From Saccharibacter floricola DSM 15669 (lineage in GTDB: Bacteria > Pseudomonadota > Alphaproteobacteria > Acetobacterales > Acetobacteraceae), in assembly GCF_000378165.1 (NCBI RefSeq), contig NZ_KB899345.1, positions 1-52,610 of the forward strand: a DNA stretch of 52,610 bases, written 5' to 3'. The translations under genes were made by a program, and so were the position numbers. Under the pieces are notes generated by a model. That model ran no database searches, was not told where the DNA came from, and worked only from the letters and a program-made list of their open reading frames with translations. Every line of letters begins with the position of its first letter. The stretch's first letter is position 1. This document shows positions 1 to 8,274 of the stretch, piece after piece.

Positions 1-246
1 AACCAGTGGTTCGAGCAAAGCATCCCAGACCCCTTGTTCGGCCCATCGGCGAAACCGAACGTAGACGGAATTCCATTTCCCGTAACGTTCATGCATGTCT
101 CGCCAAGGACAACCGACACGCAGGACATACAGCATTCCGTTGAGGAAAAGCCGATTATCGTGTGCTGGACGTGACTAGCGACCGCGCTCAGGCGGCAAAA
201 GCTCACCAATAATCGCCCATTCTGCGTCTGTTAAATCACCGCGCAT
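1..246 (-). pseudogene. IS5-family transposase, 5' part, interrupted by a stop codon
   Basis: Read on the minus strand from the ATG at 246, the protein opens MRGDLTDAEWAIIGELLPPE and continues after a stop with SRPAHDNR, GMLYVLRVGCPWRDM and YGKWNSVYVRFRRWAEQGVW. This is the N-terminal DUF4096-like part of IS5/IS427-group transposases. Codon 24 (175-177) is TAG where relatives usually have Trp (RGRW-SRPAHDN), so the copy is inactive unless read through. The gene runs off the window before the catalytic DDE region. The element end probably lies near 300-313, where GTCAACATGGCC is followed by TA, but the other end is not visible. Family call is secure; boundary is a guess. Confidence 0.85.
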
Positions 247-282
247 ACACTCTCTCCTTTCCAACGAGAAGGAGTGCATCAT

Positions 283-1031
283 ATGCAAAAATATTTTTGT
301 CAACATGGCCTAGGTGATACTATAAATGAAAGTAATGCACCTAGTCATTTTATATTTTCATATGAGAAACTAAAAAAATAAGAAATAACAATAGAACCTT
401 CTTATGTTAAATATTATGTGATAAATTCTGTTGAAAATACTCATAAAAGAATCGTCTTACAAAAGAATAATCTCAACATATCAGAACTTAACATGATTTT
501 ACATGATCTACAGAAAAATATAGATCAGATCTCTGAAGAATCTATCCTTGAACATCAAATACATATTTTTGACACTTTTTCCCCATCGCTTGTTCATCAA
601 TATTTTTTCCTTATTTTACCCATAAAGGATAAAGAGATGAGTGAATTAAATGACAAATCATCTGATAGTAGTGAGGATATAAAACAAGTTATTCTAAATA
701 TACTCCCGGAAAATGACCATACTATAGTTATTTTTTATTTTTCAAAGAAAAATGAAATTTTTAAAAATATATAAATCAGTTCTTTCTCCAGAGTGATACC
801 GATATAAAAATTGGCCTTTCAAATATAATTCTTAACTATGTTGAAAACTCAGCATTTGGAGGTGAATATATTGAGAACAATTTCAATCCCGAAGAAAGAA
901 CGATACTATTCGATGCATTTTTTAAATCTATACAAAATTCCAATGCCTTTAAGGTTAATGACATTAATCTCTTTATATCTCCACCCCCGGTAACGTCTTC
1001 ACAACCTTCATCGTCTTCAGAGACACAGTAA
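283..1031 (+). pseudogene. AT-rich hypothetical gene, broken by a stop and a frameshift
   Basis: An unusually AT-rich stretch between the IS end and the restriction gene reads as one interrupted protein. The frame from ATG 283 meets TAA at 379-381 and resumes as EITIEPSYVKYYVINSV. It stays open to TAA 772-774, where one extra base in ATATATAA shifts it. The neighbouring frame then reads NQFFLQSDTDIKIGLSNIIL, later NPEERTILFDAFFKSIQ, and reaches TAA at 1029-1031. Removing one T near 772 joins the two parts smoothly. Base composition turns back to normal at about 985, so the native 3' end is probably lost, and the first codons may belong to the IS end. No family recognised. The longest intact piece is 418-774, with a GTG start. 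Confidence 0.6.
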
Positions 1032-4000
1032 CGACTTTTAGGAACAACTCTAGAGGATAGCGGGGGTTGTGCATTTCTTCTATGGCCCAACGATTGGCGT
1101 CGTTGGTGATGCTGCTTTTTTTGTCTGTGCTGATGCATTGCCGTTCTACTACCCAGTCTAGGGCCGGTTTGCCGTTGACGATGTAGTCATAGGCCTCTTC
1201 TGGTATGTTCGTGACTGTTACGTGCGGGTTATAGATGAGCGTTGTGCGGTCTTTCTCGCGTGCTTTGCCGCCTTTTTTGGGGGCATAGGCCATTTGCTGC
1301 ACGTGAAAGGTCTCTTCCTCACTCCCGGCTGAGGTAATGTGCACGTTCTCACTCGTATCAGGGTCGTGATACGGCTTTTGCGCGTCATACTCCGTGTGCA
1401 GCACAGCCAATGTGCGCCCGGCTTGGGAAAACTGCCTAAAGGCCTCTGCTGTTTTGACGCGTGGAATGCGTGGCAGCTCTTTACTTAGAGAGGTCGCGTA
1501 TTTCTGACGATACTCAGGAGAATGCAGTAGCCCATAAACATAAAAGAACACGTCTTCTTTGCTGATCTCTTCCTCTGGGTAAGCTTCTTGGAAATGTGCG
1601 AGTCCCACCTCTGTTAGAGCGTATTTCCGACGATAGCCGTTATGAGAAGCCCCGGTGCTATTATCCCGATGGAGCAGATCCGATTGCCCACCCTGCTCGG
1701 CCTCTTCTTTTTCATAGATGTAGAGAGGGAAGCATTGTGTGCCTGTCGCCGCACCTAAGGTACTAAGGTCAGGTAACCTATCAACAATAAAACAAGCAAA
1801 ACGCGCTACCCCTACTCCCGTCACACAAATCGCCAAGTTTTCGGCTTCTGCGTAGGGGAAGAGTTTGAACTGTTGGTATGGCCTATGGTTAAGCACTTTA
1901 CTAAAAAATATATTTTCTTTCGTAAATGGCCTGTAAGTTCCCTTTCTTATTTCACCATCATTTTTTCTCAAGATTCTATTAGAGAACAAATGATCAACCG
2001 TTGAAGATGCCCAATTGATTTTTTCTGTCGTATAGTTGGGAGATGCTTTAAACAAAGGAAGCAGTTTATCTTTTCCTCCATTTATTCCCAAATTGTGCAA
2101 CCTTTTTCGTTCTTCCTCATAAACTTCCACCATACCCTCTACACTGCGCATCACTACACCGGAAGAGAAATTCCAAACCCACGCATCACGATTTGTTTGC
2201 ACACCACATGAGTAGCTTTCAAAAAGCGTTCCTTCTTTTTGCGCTTTCTTACTCCCCATAGAAATAAACTCTGAGAAGCTCTCATCGCGCTGGTTAATCC
2301 ACTCATGATGCTGATTAGGCGCGATCTTCTGCCAGTGCCCCGCTTGCTCTACCCCCTCAATAGAGTGGAACGTCGCGAGCCGTTCGAGCTTTTTCTCGCG
2401 CGTGAGATAGTCACCAATATCGTGAAAGAAAATGTTACCGCGCGTGGTGGCTTTGGGGTTCTTCACCAAAATGGAAATCGCGATAGGCGAACGACTACCT
2501 TCCCCAAATATCTTCCCACCCTCTTTCCGTGACGTTTCACCTGATGTGCGTTGGTTCCCCCGCAAATGGAACACATACAGGTCAGAAAACTCTTCAGCCA
2601 AACATTTCCGCACGCCAGCAGCGGCCGCGCCTTCCAAAAAGCCTGCACCACTGACAAAGCCAATCACGCCTTGCACGTCAATCCGATCCGATGACCAACG
2701 CAAGGCACGAATGTAGGAATCATAAAGGGAGTTCTTATTCGTGCTTTGCGAAAACCGCACATAGCTCTCTTCAATCGCCTTATCCAAACGTGGGTATTTA
2801 ACCAACTCCGTACCATCGCCCGCTTTCGTGGCGCCTGAGGAGTAAGGCGGGTTGGCAAAGATCACGCGGATATTGCTGTCATCAGCTTCGTGGCGAATAC
2901 GGTCGGCATTGCCGCGCATCCCTGCCAGACGTTCAAGGTCTTTATTGTCCAGCATGAAGGTGTCGGTAAATACGCCGCCCTTAAAAGCCGTCCACTGCCC
3001 TGTGATGCGGGCATATTCGGTTTCGATATTGATGGTCGCGATATAGTATGTCAGCAGCATGATCTCATTGGCCCAGATCATACCGCTTTCATATTTTTCC
3101 TTCATTTGCTCAAGCGATAAAATCCCCGAGGCGAGAAGACGCGCAATAAACGTGCCTGTGCCTGTAAAGGGGTCTAGCACATGCACATTCTTGGCCCCCA
3201 TGCCGTGGCCAAAGCTCTTTTGCATCACCGCTTCAATCGAGTGCAAAATGAAGTCCACCACCTCTATAGGCGTATAGACCACACCAAAGGCTTTGGCATC
3301 GCGGGGGAAGGCGTTTTTAATGAACTTCTCATAGAGTGTTTTAATGAGCTTTTGCCGCCCAACCGCGTTCATCCCTCTGACAGAACGCTGCACCTCGGCC
3401 CAAAACTCCTTCAGCTCCACCCCTTCAAACTGGGCAAGCCCCGCCTCGCGAAAAGCCTGCACGCAGGGTTCCAGCTCACGCGCAACGGGGTTCTTTTCCG
3501 TCCGGCTGGCTTCACCATCCCCAAAGAGCGCTTCAAAAAGCGGCATGGTGACAATATGCTGGGCCAGCATCCCGGTAAGCTGGTCTTCTGACACCGCATT
3601 ATTAAGCGTCTTACGGATATTCTTCAGCAAGGTTGAGAACGCTTTGCGGGCATTGTCATAGTCCGCATTGCTCGTGCTTTTGCGCATACGCGTAATTTCG
3701 GTCATGAGCTGCTGAGCAATAAACCCGGCCTTCTTGGCCCATTCATCCCAATACACGCCACTGCCCAGGCGCTTCACAAGCCGCGCCCGCACCGCCCCAC
3801 CAAAAGCATCGACCTCATGGCGAATATGCTGCTCAAGCTCTAGGTCAAGGTTCTGCGTGTCGTTGCCGTCCTGAGACGAACGCTGCTGCTTCTTTTCGCG
3901 GCGCTCTTTGTTCCGTTTGGCCTGTGCTTCACGTTGTGCTTGCGTGGCATCGCTGCCCAGCATATCCGTACCACCATCAGCGGCGCGTTCTTCGTCTGTC

Positions 4001-6174
4001 TTCTTCCGCTGTGGAAGGGCTGTGACGGTCAGCAAGTTCGTAATACGCCCACGTGCGCCAATGGCCACTTGGTTCGCGTCCGCTTCCAACTGCGGGTCAT
4101 GCGAGCGCAGCGCTGCGGCAATCTTCCATAAAGACGCAAAGCCCGAGCCGCTATGGTCAAGATGCTGCTCAATATTTTCATCGGGAATAAAGTCAGGGAT
4201 CACAATCGGCACGATGATATAGCCCAACGACTTTCCCGGTGCTTTCCGCATCACACGCCCAACGGACTGAATAATATCCGCTGTGGAATTGCGTGGAGAT
4301 AGAAACAACGCCGCATCCAATGAGGGCACATCAATGCCTTCAGACAAGCACCGCACATTGGAGAGAATACGTGATGTTCCCTCCGGTGTATCGGCCTTTA
4401 GCCACCGCAAGGCTTCCTCACGCTCGCTCCCCGTCATAGACCCATCAACATGCCGTGCCTCGGCCTGTTTGTCTGTTAGGCCATTTTCTTGGTCATAAAG
4501 ATTGGCCACATGAGAGAAAACGCGTGCAATCTTCTTGGAAGAAACCAGCGCTGTATCTTCCTCAATCGCCCCACAAAAAGCCACGGCCCGCTTCATTTGC
4601 TGAGGAATGGGCTTTTCAGCCCCTTCAGCTCCCGTTTCTGTCACGAGGTCATGCCCTAACATCGCTCGCCAGCAGCCAATAATCCGCGAGGCATCATCAA
4701 GATTCACCCGCGCTTGCTCGGCCTCGTCCTTCAGCTTTCCGCCGCGCTTACGTCCTGTTTTTTGGGGCACCTCCTCCATGTTTGCTTCTGCTGCTTGGCG
4801 GTCATCCTCATGTGACGAGTTCGCCAGTATTTTCCGCACATCGCTTTGCTGAATACGCAGCACCACAAGACGATAATCGCACAAATAGCCATCATCCACG
4901 GCCTGACGAAAGCTATAGGCAAAGACGACTGGCCCGTAGGTCTTCTCATCATCCATAGATGCCAGCACCATCGCCTTCTGACTGGCCTTCTGCTTCGTCT
5001 CACCCGCATAAATACGCGGCGTTGCCGTCATATAGAGGCGGTGCTTAGCTTGGAGATACGCCCCATCATGCACCGCTTGGAACATGCCGGGGTCATCCCC
5101 CTGCTCCACAAGTCCTGTTGTGCGGTGGGCTTCATCGCAAATCACCAGATCAAACTCTGGCAAGCCATACGCTTCTTTTTGTGCCTCATGCACGGTCGCA
5201 ATCGACTGATACGTCGCGAACACCACCGTCATGCTCAGCTTTTCTGCTGCCTGACCTTTTTGAAAGGACTTTACGAGCGAGGCTGGCTCCGTCGTGGCAG
5301 GATAAGACAGCGTCTGAATGACAAAACGCGCCCCTTCCCCATCCACAACACGTTTGCCGATGTCTGAATCAGAACACACAACATGGGGCGTAATGGCCGT
5401 GCTGGCTTTGTTCGTCCACGCATCCAACGTCTGCTGCACAAGCCCTAGCGATGGCGCAAGAAACAGCACCGTCTTGCCAGCACCTGCAACCTCTTCTGCA
5501 ATCGCTAATGAGGTGAGCGTCTTCCCTGTTCCGCACGCCATATGAAGCTGCGCACGCTCTTTGCTTTGCTCACAAAAAGCCTCATGACAGGCCGCCACTG
5601 CGGAAACCTGATACGCCCGTAATGAGAGCGGTTCACGCGCGCCCTCTGTTAAAAGAGCCTCCTCCGGCACGTAATGCGCCCAATCAAACCCACTTTCTTC
5701 CAATCCTTGTTGATCAACAATAATCAACCTGTTTTCATAGGCTGTCTTCTGCGCATTATCCCCTAATGGCGCCGTCGTAATCAGCAAACGATCGGAAAAA
5801 CTGCTTTCTCTAAGTGGGCTGGCAGAGATAAACGAATCAATTTCTTTTTTGGAAACACGCGCGCCCGAGGTGAAAAACTTACATTGGATGGCAACAGCAC
5901 GACCATCATGACGCACGCCCACCAGATCAATGCCCGTATCACGCCCATCTGATACATGCTCCGCATGCTCTGCGGCCCATTGTGCATAGGTCTTAACGGC
6001 CTGAAACAGCGCTTTCCAACGCGGGCTATTCTTCAGATACGTGAGGCATAATTGTTCAAAGTTCGTGCCCCGATCCCGGTTCGTCGGAGACGATGTATCA
6101 ATCCATCCGAGCAGTTTTTCTAAAGGCGTTTCCTGAGACGATAAAACAGTGGAAGCAAGAGTATTCTCAGGCAT
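973..6174 (-). CDS. Type ISP-like restriction-modification enzyme (nuclease, helicase, methylase in one chain)
   Basis: A protein of about 1,730 residues with the domain order of single-polypeptide Type ISP enzymes such as LlaBIII. Numbered from the possible GTG at 6210, an Mrr-like nuclease holds D95 (GIDLVG) and Q109-x-K111 (AIQCKFF). Helicase motifs follow: Walker A CGTGKT near 226-231, CDEAH near 358-362, SVGRVMRK. An N6-adenine methylase holds DPFTGTGTF near 1013 and NPPY near 1120, and the C-terminus should recognise the target. Family knowledge: methylates one strand of its site, translocates on unmodified DNA and cleaves on collision. ATG 6174 is preferred because AAAGG lies just upstream. 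The last four codons lie in AT-rich flanking DNA, so the C-terminus may be slightly altered. No separate specificity gene is expected. Confidence 0.88.
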   Translation of the reverse strand: MPENTLASTVLSSQETPLEKLLGWIDTSSPTNRDRGTNFEQLCLTYLKNSPRWKALFQAVKTYAQWAAEHAEHVSDGRDTGIDLVGVRHDGRAVAIQCKFFTSGARVSKKEIDSFISASPLRESSFSDRLLITTAPLGDNAQKTAYENRLIIVDQQGLEESGFDWAHYVPEEALLTEGAREPLSLRAYQVSAVAACHEAFCEQSKERAQLHMACGTGKTLTSLAIAEEVAGAGKTVLFLAPSLGLVQQTLDAWTNKASTAITPHVVCSDSDIGKRVVDGEGARFVIQTLSYPATTEPASLVKSFQKGQAAEKLSMTVVFATYQSIATVHEAQKEAYGLPEFDLVICDEAHRTTGLVEQGDDPGMFQAVHDGAYLQAKHRLYMTATPRIYAGETKQKASQKAMVLASMDDEKTYGPVVFAYSFRQAVDDGYLCDYRLVVLRIQQSDVRKILANSSHEDDRQAAEANMEEVPQKTGRKRGGKLKDEAEQARVNLDDASRIIGCWRAMLGHDLVTETGAEGAEKPIPQQMKRAVAFCGAIEEDTALVSSKKIARVFSHVANLYDQENGLTDKQAEARHVDGSMTGSEREEALRWLKADTPEGTSRILSNVRCLSEGIDVPSLDAALFLSPRNSTADIIQSVGRVMRKAPGKSLGYIIVPIVIPDFIPDENIEQHLDHSGSGFASLWKIAAALRSHDPQLEADANQVAIGARGRITNLLTVTALPQRKKTDEERAADGGTDMLGSDATQAQREAQAKRNKERREKKQQRSSQDGNDTQNLDLELEQHIRHEVDAFGGAVRARLVKRLGSGVYWDEWAKKAGFIAQQLMTEITRMRKSTSNADYDNARKAFSTLLKNIRKTLNNAVSEDQLTGMLAQHIVTMPLFEALFGDGEASRTEKNPVARELEPCVQAFREAGLAQFEGVELKEFWAEVQRSVRGMNAVGRQKLIKTLYEKFIKNAFPRDAKAFGVVYTPIEVVDFILHSIEAVMQKSFGHGMGAKNVHVLDPFTGTGTFIARLLASGILSLEQMKEKYESGMIWANEIMLLTYYIATINIETEYARITGQWTAFKGGVFTDTFMLDNKDLERLAGMRGNADRIRHEADDSNIRVIFANPPYSSGATKAGDGTELVKYPRLDKAIEESYVRFSQSTNKNSLYDSYIRALRWSSDRIDVQGVIGFVSGAGFLEGAAAAGVRKCLAEEFSDLYVFHLRGNQRTSGETSRKEGGKIFGEGSRSPIAISILVKNPKATTRGNIFFHDIGDYLTREKKLERLATFHSIEGVEQAGHWQKIAPNQHHEWINQRDESFSEFISMGSKKAQKEGTLFESYSCGVQTNRDAWVWNFSSGVVMRSVEGMVEVYEEERKRLHNLGINGGKDKLLPLFKASPNYTTEKINWASSTVDHLFSNRILRKNDGEIRKGTYRPFTKENIFFSKVLNHRPYQQFKLFPYAEAENLAICVTGVGVARFACFIVDRLPDLSTLGAATGTQCFPLYIYEKEEAEQGGQSDLLHRDNSTGASHNGYRRKYALTEVGLAHFQEAYPEEEISKEDVFFYVYGLLHSPEYRQKYATSLSKELPRIPRVKTAEAFRQFSQAGRTLAVLHTEYDAQKPYHDPDTSENVHITSAGSEEETFHVQQMAYAPKKGGKAREKDRTTLIYNPHVTVTNIPEEAYDYIVNGKPALDWVVERQCISTDKKSSITNDANRWAIEEMHNPRYPLELFLKVVTVSLKTMKVVKTLPGVEI

Positions 6175-6540
6175 GGGCACGACCTTTTCACACGCACGGA
6201 TAGCAATCACGCCACTATATCGTTGTCTCTCATCGCTGACGAGATGCTCTGGAATGAAAAACTTTCTCTACTACTACCTGTTTTTTAACCCCCACCCTCC
6301 ATGTGAACGCTGGTCCATTGGGGGATGGGGAACGACAACATATGCTACATTCTTTACTAGGCGCGTTGTATAAATTTCTATTGAGAAGGTTCCATATACA
6401 TCTTTAACTCCCCCATATACAAAGGGAGTATCGCTCGTACGTACATATAGAAGAAGGCATATATCTTCTTCCAATGAAGAGCTTGGCAGGTTTTCTCTGC
6501 GTTCGATAGTGCCTCTACCGCAAGGCCTTTGTTACTAGCC
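6175..6540. other. Spacer upstream of the restriction gene, no gene recognised
   Basis: No convincing gene is seen. It must hold the promoter of the minus-strand restriction gene. It also contains a GC-rich imperfect inverted repeat at 6289-6330 and short open frames that mostly reflect that repeat. It may be remnant DNA from earlier rearrangement. Confidence 0.5.
6289..6330. repeat. Imperfect GC-rich inverted repeat
   Basis: CCCCCACCCTCCATG (6289-6303) is mirrored by CATTGGGGGATGGGG (6316-6330), with four mismatches over 15 bases and a 12-base loop. A run of six T precedes it on the plus strand. It could be a palindromic repeat unit or a structured leader of the restriction gene. Nothing else in the window matches it by eye. 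Confidence 0.5.
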
Positions 6541-6648
6541 TTAATCGCTCGTAAAAGACCAAACCTTTGCTCCAGCCGCTTTTCCCTCTACGTTAAGTCG
6601 CTTTAATGTTTTTAGAATCCCAGCACTGCCCTTGCCGAGCATTCCCAT
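6541..6648 (-). pseudogene. Short coding remnant (35 codons)
   Basis: From ATG 6648 a short frame reads MGMLGKGSAGILKTLKRLN and then VEGKAAGAKVWSFTSD before TAA. The mix of residues looks like the end of a real protein rather than chance translation, and resembles a small winged-helix-type tail. No longer frame continues it upstream, because an in-frame TAA lies four codons before the ATG. It is either a fragment of a deleted gene or a very small gene. Confidence 0.3.
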
Positions 6649-6692
6649 AAGTTATTCTGTCGTTTTTATCCCCTTTATTATTTTTTTTGCAA

Positions 6693-6728
6693 GTTAATAT
6701 TTCATTGGTACACCAATGACATATTAAC
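6693..6728. repeat. 36-bp near-perfect palindrome
   Basis: Outer arms GTTAATA (6693-6699) and TATTAAC (6722-6728) enclose inner arms TCATTGGT (6702-6709) and ACCAATGA (6712-6719). The centre is AC and there is one 2-base mismatch on each side. It lies 57 bp past the stop of the minus-strand gene ending at 6786. It is too symmetric for chance and has no strong T-run, so an operator, a replication or recombination site, or the end of a lost element are all possible. Confidence 0.6.
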
Positions 6729-6785
6729 TACTTAAAAAAGAGATATATTATAATAAATACATAATTTTACACAACACTAATATTT

Positions 6786-7169
6786 TTATATTCTTTGTTT
6801 TGCATTATGAATCAATGATTCTATTGTCGATATAGCAACGCTTGTCTTTTCATATAATTCACTACAAATTTCTCGATATTTTTTATTGTTATCTAAATCT
6901 TTTTTCGCTTCATTACGCACAATCATAATGCCGTTACGTGCGTGATGAAGCATCGTTATCCGCTCTTCTGACGCGCATGTCGAAAATACAGCCCGATCAT
7001 ACCACACTCGAGCCCCATCCGCTTTGCCAGCGACAGAGGCCCAAGAAAATCTATTGAAGATACCTCGATTAGCATAACTGAGAACTTGAGAAGTCTTTGC
7101 TATATCTCGTAAAAAATCAGAGAATTCTTTTGTGAGATCGTCCACAGATCTATCGTTGCGTGTAGCCAT
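6786..7169 (-). CDS. Hypothetical protein, helical
   Basis: A protein of about 127 residues, MATRNDRSVDDLTKEF onward, ending IESLIHNAKQRI. It appears soluble and largely helical, with no signal peptide or recognisable domain. Two adjacent ATG codons are possible starts. The second (7169) is preferred because GGAG lies seven bases before it. It is the second gene of a probable two-gene unit with the membrane protein at 7240-7530, 67-70 bp upstream. Function unknown; the accessory location suggests a mobile-element or defence-related role, which is inference. Confidence 0.6.
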   Translation of the reverse strand: MATRNDRSVDDLTKEFSDFLRDIAKTSQVLSYANRGIFNRFSWASVAGKADGARVWYDRAVFSTCASEERITMLHHARNGIMIVRNEAKKDLDNNKKYREICSELYEKTSVAISTIESLIHNAKQRI

Positions 7170-7239
7170 CATAAAACTCCATAATATTGAAAGGTCATTC
7201 TTCAGAGAAGAAAAACAGCGGCATGAATCCGGTAGCTTC

Positions 7240-7530
7240 CTACCTCATCCTGCTAAAAAGCTCGTCCACCATCTGAGGCAGGATGAACAACAACCCAGGG
7301 CTCGCCACCAAGACACCTCCCCACCATGGCCACCCCAAAACATTCACTGCTCCCATGTAACTACCGACAACCAAAACAATCGACGTGCGAAAGAAAAAGG
7401 CGATACCAAGAGCGAACACTGCAAACAGTGTCCCTATCAACGCCTGGAGGCCCATAAAACTTAGATACAAATCAAAAACACCCAGCCCGCTAGGCCTAAA
7501 AAGATAAAAGGCACTTTCCTGCTCTCCCAA
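7240..7530 (-). CDS. Small hypothetical membrane protein
   Basis: About 96 residues from a TTG start. Three hydrophobic stretches are visible: around LYLSFMGLQALIGTLFAVFA, then FFFRTSIVLVVGSYMGAV, then WWGGVLVASPGLLFILP. The tail is short and polar (DELFSRMR). It therefore probably sits in the inner membrane with two or three spans. No family recognised. It is divergent from the XRE regulator at 7664, and a perfect inverted repeat lies in the shared upstream region, so that regulator could control it. The TTG start is uncertain; an internal ATG at MGLQAL would give a shorter form. Confidence 0.5.
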   Translation of the reverse strand: MGEQESAFYLFRPSGLGVFDLYLSFMGLQALIGTLFAVFALGIAFFFRTSIVLVVGSYMGAVNVLGWPWWGGVLVASPGLLFILPQMVDELFSRMR

Positions 7531-7596
7531 TCAAACAAACTACTTTATCAGCCAATAGACACCCTTCTGCTTACGCGTGACGTCAAAAAGTGCTGC

Positions 7597-7631
7597 ATTT
7601 ATAAATATCCTATTTTGGGATATTTATAAAT
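7597..7631. promoter_or_regulatory. Perfect 14-bp inverted repeat, probable operator
   Basis: ATTTATAAATATCC (7597-7610) and GGATATTTATAAAT (7618-7631) are exact inverted copies around a 7-base centre, TATTTTG. The site is 32 bp upstream of the XRE start and in the shared region with the divergent membrane gene. That is where an autoregulatory operator would lie. An RNA hairpin in a leader is the alternative. Confidence 0.65.
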
Positions 7632-7663
7632 CTCATTTCTACAAGGCCTTTCTGGAGGCTCTC

Positions 7664-7888
7664 ATGAAATCTATTTTTTCCGATCGGTACACAAAAATGC
7701 TGCAGTTACTCATTACTGCACGTAAGGAAAAACCTCTTACACAGGTGGAGCTCGCCCGGCAGCTCAAAAAGCCTCAATCTTTCGTCTCAAAATATGAGCT
7801 TGGCGAAAGACGCATTGATGTTATCGAATTTATGGTGATTTGTGAGGCAATCTCTACCGACCCTTGTGACATTATCCGGCAACTTTAG
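7664..7888 (+). CDS. XRE-family helix-turn-helix regulator
   Basis: A 74-residue Cro/CI-type DNA-binding protein, almost entirely one HTH domain: KPLTQVELARQLKKPQSFVS carries the two HTH helices (TQVELARQL, then QSFVSKYELGERR). The start at 7664 is chosen over the more upstream possible start at 7577 because TGGAGG lies just before it and the upstream codons fall inside the palindrome. Such small regulators control prophage, toxin-antitoxin or restriction modules. Here the likely targets are itself and the divergent gene at 7530, through the palindrome at 7597-7631. Confidence 0.85.
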   Translation: MKSIFSDRYTKMLQLLITARKEKPLTQVELARQLKKPQSFVSKYELGERRIDVIEFMVICEAISTDPCDIIRQL

Positions 7889-7952
7889 CGGGACCAACGC
7901 AACTTACAGCGCACAGAGCCATATAGTCATGCACTGGAATTTGTGCCCTATA

Positions 7953-7985
7953 CGTTCCTGGTGGGGAACGTCACTCAATTTTTTA
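7953..7985 (+). terminator. Possible terminator of the XRE gene
   Basis: CGTTCC (7953-7958) and GGAACG (7965-7970) form a 6-bp stem with a 6-base loop, followed by TCACTCAATTTTTTAA. It lies 65 bp after the XRE stop codon. The T-run is offset by eight bases, so strength is uncertain. Confidence 0.4.
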
Positions 7986-8020
7986 AGGAAAGGAATGTAA
8001 GAAAAACCGCAGTTTTTGGC

Positions 8021-8097
8021 TGGTGCGCCCTGCTGGATTCGAACCAGCGACCCACAGCTTAGAAGGCTGTTGCTCTATCCAGCTGAGCTAAGGGCGC
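8021..8097 (-). tRNA. tRNA-Arg (anticodon TCT)
   Basis: The minus strand folds as a cloverleaf: acceptor GCGCCCT/AGGGCGC, anticodon arm ACAGC-CTTCTAA-GCTGT with TCT, and T arm CTGGTTCGAATCCAG. CCA is encoded at 8021-8023. Its 3' end faces the accessory region at 1-7985, the usual orientation for an integration site, though no integrase or second copy of the 3' end is seen in that region. Confidence 0.96.
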
Positions 8098-8117
8098 TCT
8101 GCCTTCGTAATCTGCAG

Positions 8118-8194
8118 TGGTCGGGGCGCCCGGACTCGAACCGGGGGCCTCTTGTACCCAAAACAAGCGCGCTACCAGGCTGCGCCACGCCCCG
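8118..8194 (-). tRNA. tRNA-Pro (anticodon TGG)
   Basis: Minus-strand cloverleaf with acceptor CGGGGCG/CGCCCCG, anticodon loop TTTGGGT (TGG) and T arm CCCGGTTCGAGTCCGGG. CCA is encoded at 8118-8120. It lies 20 bp upstream of tRNA-Arg and is probably co-transcribed with it. Confidence 0.96.
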
Positions 8195-8225
8195 ACGACA
8201 AGGAGGTGTATAGGAGAGCTTAGCT

Positions 8226-8254
8226 AAATAGGCAAGAGGGTTTCTTGCCTATTT
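8226..8254. repeat. 11-bp perfect stem-loop between gpt and the tRNA pair
   Basis: AAATAGGCAAG (8226-8236) and CTTGCCTATTT (8244-8254) form a perfect stem. A run of eight T follows on the plus strand, but no plus-strand gene ends here. On the minus strand it sits just after the gpt stop codon without a T tail. It may still end the gpt transcript or mark its processing. Confidence 0.45.
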
Positions 8255-8274
8255 CACTGTTTTTTTTAAAAAAA

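Noticed and set aside
2305-3661. Several overlapping plus-strand frames
   Set aside because: Shadows of the Type ISP methylase region.
4846-5367. Long open frames on the plus strand inside the restriction gene
   Set aside because: They are antisense to clear helicase and methylase motifs, have no ribosome-binding site and no recognisable protein character.
8226-8254. Plus-strand terminator
   Set aside because: Although followed by T residues on the plus strand, no plus-strand gene ends before it; listed only as a stem-loop.
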